This document shows, piece after piece, positions 15,499-16,953 of a stretch of DNA of 16,953 nucleotides. Both the position numbers and the translations under genes were made by a program. The notes under the pieces were generated by a model. It saw only the letters and a program-made list of their open reading frames with translations, ran no database searches and was not told the origin of the DNA. Numbering within the stretch: position 1 is the first letter of the stretch; each line of letters begins with the position of its first letter. Location of the stretch: assembly GCA_041583015.1 (NCBI GenBank), contig JBFHGR010000080.1, positions 1-16,953 of the forward strand, read 5' to 3'. This stretch comes from Parvicella sp041583015. GTDB taxonomy: Bacteria; Bacteroidota; Bacteroidia; Flavobacteriales_D; Parvicellaceae.

Positions 15499-15514
15499 TT
15501 TCAATTTGAAACAA
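15496..15514. promoter_or_regulatory. 19-bp palindromic operator between dinB and the LexA-like gene
   Basis: TTGTTTCAATTTGAAACAA is a perfect inverted repeat with 9-bp arms around one central T. It overlaps the last three bases of the -7 box and covers the expected start site of the repressor gene, ending five bases before its ATG. This is the layout of an autoregulatory operator; the cognate protein is presumably the adjacent repressor. Confidence 0.72.
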
Positions 15515-15519
15515 CAAAG

Positions 15520-16281
15520 ATGATAGTTAACAACTTAAAATATTTACGTACTCAATTTAAAAGTCTTACACAGCAACAACTTTCTGATGCTATTGCAGTG
15601 AGCAGATCGAGATACGCATCTTACGAATCGGGAAGAATTGAGACTCCTATAGATGTATTAATAAGAATTTCTAAATTTTACAACGTCACTATAGATGTTA
15701 TGTTGAAAGTGGACATCTCCAAAGTAGAGATCAGTCACTTGATGAAACTGGATAACAATAGGATTTTACTTCCGCTTAAAATGGATGCAGATGGCAATGA
15801 TAATTACATCGAATTAATTCCAGATAAAATATCTGCGGGCTACCTAGAAGGTTATTCTGACGCTGAGTATATTGATAATTTATCCACTTTTAGTCTTCCA
15901 TTTTTGCCAACAGGAAAACACAGAGCCTTCCAAATAGAAGGAGAATCTATGTTGCCTGTAAAAAGCGGCTCATACATTGTAGGAAAATATATTGAAAACA
16001 TTAAACAAATAGTGGATGGAAGAACTTACGTAGTACTTACTCAACGAGATGGATGTACCTACAAAAGAGTCTTCAAGGATGATGATAACAAGGTATTAAA
16101 ACTACACCCAGACAATCCAGAGTTTTCTGAGTACGAAGTTCCCTATAACGATGTCCTTGAGATTTGGGAATTTACTTGCTGCATCAATACGCAAGAATAC
16201 AAACCTGAGGAAATTAATATGGGAAGTATCATGAATATGTTGCGAGAATTGAAGGTGGATTTGAAGGGAGTGGGAATATGA
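15520..16281 (+). CDS. LexA-like self-cleaving repressor (XRE helix-turn-helix + S24 peptidase domain)
   Basis: The 253-residue protein has an XRE-type helix-turn-helix at residues about 4-60 (TQQQLSDAIAVSRSRYASYE) and a LexA/UmuD-type S24 domain at about 100-220. All parts of the autocleavage machinery are visible: an Ala106-Gly107 scissile bond in ISAGYLEGY, Ser143 in EGESMLPV and Lys182 in CTYKRVF, with spacings (37 and 39) close to E. coli LexA (35 and 37). The start at 15520 is chosen over 15451 because the extra 23 codons would cover the promoter and operator. The expected role is to repress itself and the divergent dinB, with RecA-stimulated cleavage relieving this after DNA damage. 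Unlike true LexA it carries an XRE rather than a winged-helix reader. A tail of about 30 residues follows the peptidase core. Confidence 0.9.
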   Translation: MIVNNLKYLRTQFKSLTQQQLSDAIAVSRSRYASYESGRIETPIDVLIRISKFYNVTIDVMLKVDISKVEISHLMKLDNNRILLPLKMDADGNDNYIELIPDKISAGYLEGYSDAEYIDNLSTFSLPFLPTGKHRAFQIEGESMLPVKSGSYIVGKYIENIKQIVDGRTYVVLTQRDGCTYKRVFKDDDNKVLKLHPDNPEFSEYEVPYNDVLEIWEFTCCINTQEYKPEEINMGSIMNMLRELKVDLKGVGI

Positions 16282-16290
16282 TGTTTAGAT

Positions 16291-16336
16291 GATAGACCGC
16301 TGCGCTTTTAGACGATGGAACGCTGCGCTCCTAGAC
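16291..16336. repeat. two 23-nt tandem repeat units after the LexA-like gene
   Basis: Units at 16291-16313 and 16314-16336 match at 19 of 23 positions and share the core CGCTGCGCT followed by TAGAC. A looser related stretch (TAGACTTTTAGGTCGCTTCGCT) follows at about 16347-16368. The array starts nine bases after the stop codon. Confidence 0.7.
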
Positions 16337-16374
16337 TAAAGATAATAGACTTTTAGGTCGCTTCGCTTTAGGGC

Positions 16375-16390
16375 GTTTCGTGGGCGAAAC
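16375..16390. repeat. short perfect hairpin in the repeat region
   Basis: GTTTCG-TGGG-CGAAAC is a perfect 6-bp stem with a four-base loop, followed by CTTTTAGG... rather than a full T run. It could act as a weak terminator for the repressor transcript. The remaining sequence from 16391 to 16536 shows no ORF or RNA gene I can name. Confidence 0.35.
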
Positions 16391-16536
16391 TTTTAGGGGT
16401 GGGATAATTAATAAACGGAAAATTACTTTACAAAAGTATTGAGCATACACGCGAAGGGATTGGTTTCACCGAACTTTGTTTCAAGCGGTAGCGGTGTACT
16501 TTAAAAATATCGTTTAATCATTTGTCGCAAAATCGA

Positions 16537-16953
16537 CTAGCCCCCAATAGCAGTCATAGGTCTTTGATCGAGTAACGTCTTTTTATCAGTAAAGTCAATA
16601 CCTGCATTTTGCGGATGTTTGTTGGCGATGGAATTTTGTATGTGTGACATTAAATCGCCACCAGCGCGAAGAACTGAAAGTAAATCTGTTTCATCTGCTG
16701 AGAAAAGACAATTTTTAATTTTACCATCTGCGGTAAGACGAATTCTATTGCAAGTGCCACAAAAAGAGTTAGTAATGGTGCTAATAAAACCGAAAGAACC
16801 TTTGGCCCCAGTTATTTGGTAATCTCTAGCAATGATATGCTCTCCATCTTGCAATTTGGAAATGGAATTTTCAGGATAACTATTTTTCACCTCATCCAAC
16901 ATCACTTGCTGACTCACAACTTTGCTCCAATCCCATTTATTACCATCAAAAGG
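16537..16953 (-). CDS. moaA: GTP 3',8-cyclase MoaA, C-terminal part (truncated by window edge)
   Basis: The frame is open to the right edge, so 138 residues of the C-terminal part are visible. MoaA is a radical-SAM enzyme that rearranges GTP in the first step of molybdenum cofactor synthesis. The second [4Fe-4S] site is complete: FCGTC, then 13 residues, then a Cys in KNCLF, the CX2CX13C pattern of the family. The preceding GSFGFISTITNSF and the following KNCLFSADETDLL are typical. The protein ends in Gly-Gly, which in MoaA is needed for activity. The visible 5' part reads FDGNKWDWSKVV, matching the family's segment before the second cluster. The N-terminal radical-SAM CX3CX2C motif lies outside the window. 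Confidence 0.93.
   Translation of the reverse strand, partial: PFDGNKWDWSKVVSQQVMLDEVKNSYPENSISKLQDGEHIIARDYQITGAKGSFGFISTITNSFCGTCNRIRLTADGKIKNCLFSADETDLLSVLRAGGDLMSHIQNSIANKHPQNAGIDFTDKKTLLDQRPMTAIGG

Noticed and set aside
15451..15519. Upstream in-frame start adding 23 residues to the LexA-like repressor
   Set aside because: The extension would be read from the promoter and operator and gives a sequence unlike XRE N-termini; 15520 fits the family start.
16291..16368. CRISPR array after the LexA-like gene
   Set aside because: The units are directly adjacent with no spacers, imperfect, only two or three in number, and no cas gene is present.
16476..16484. Third exact TTGTTTCAA between the LexA-like gene and moaA
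   Set aside because: A lone 9-mer of this composition is expected about once in this much AT-rich DNA on both strands; it has no palindrome and no promoter beside it.
16441..16536. Possible tRNA or small RNA between the LexA-like gene and moaA
   Set aside because: I could not find a cloverleaf, a CCA end or convincing stem structures in this stretch.

Overview
The window looks like chromosomal DNA from a Bacteroidota bacterium, most likely order Flavobacteriales. The DNA is AT-rich. There is a type IX secretion (T9SS) C-terminal sorting domain at 8233-9576, perfect Bacteroidota -7 boxes (TAnnTTTG) sit ahead of several genes, Shine-Dalgarno sequences are scarce, and the families present (SSS symporter, DUF2911, short MurQ, FbaB next to AccD, LexA-like/DinB/DnaE) are typical of that group. 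Placement below order level is not possible from sequence reading alone.

Left part (1-5397), transport and cell-wall sugar salvage. A sodium/solute symporter overlaps by 4 nt a secreted DUF2911/TPR-like protein, and the pair ends at a strong intrinsic terminator. Facing it is a Nudix CoA pyrophosphatase that seems to start at TTG. Divergent from that is murQ (MurNAc-6-phosphate etherase), which converges on a PLP-dependent group II decarboxylase. The decarboxylase has a -7 box and an AT-rich palindrome resembling a Fur box upstream.

Middle part (5520-10581). There is a small orphan protein, then a minus-strand operon fbaB-accD (class I fructose-bisphosphate aldolase, then acetyl-CoA carboxylase beta subunit) closed by an intrinsic terminator. 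The AccD lacks all four zinc-ribbon cysteines. Two plus-strand genes follow for exported proteins: a penicillin-binding/beta-lactamase-fold serine hydrolase with a T9SS sorting domain, and an unrecognised protein with a signal peptide and repetitive Tyr/Gly-rich strands.

Right part (10815-16281), the most interesting region. It is a putative DNA-damage-inducible translesion synthesis cassette. A LexA-like repressor (XRE helix-turn-helix plus S24 self-cleaving domain) is transcribed divergently from dinB (Pol IV), which is followed on the same strand by a short DnaE-type polymerase whose PHP domain looks metal-dead. In the 67-bp gap between repressor and dinB is a perfect 19-bp palindrome. It overlaps the -7 box of an essentially consensus promoter (TTTG-N19-TAAATTTG) for the repressor, and a half-site copy lies 23 bp upstream. 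The likely circuit is that the repressor silences itself and dinB (and probably dnaE) until RecA-stimulated self-cleavage at Ala106-Gly107.

The gaps around this cassette are packed with intergenic repeats. A 31-nt hairpin repeat lies downstream of both dnaE and dinB, and short ATTG/CATTA-type repeats directly follow both stop codons. The dinB-dnaE gap also holds an 18-bp inverted repeat bounding a 104-bp segment, three GATTATTCGA copies and a 14-bp direct repeat; two 23-nt tandem units follow the repressor gene. The window ends inside moaA (molybdenum cofactor synthesis). No RNA genes, CRISPR arrays or transposase genes were found.
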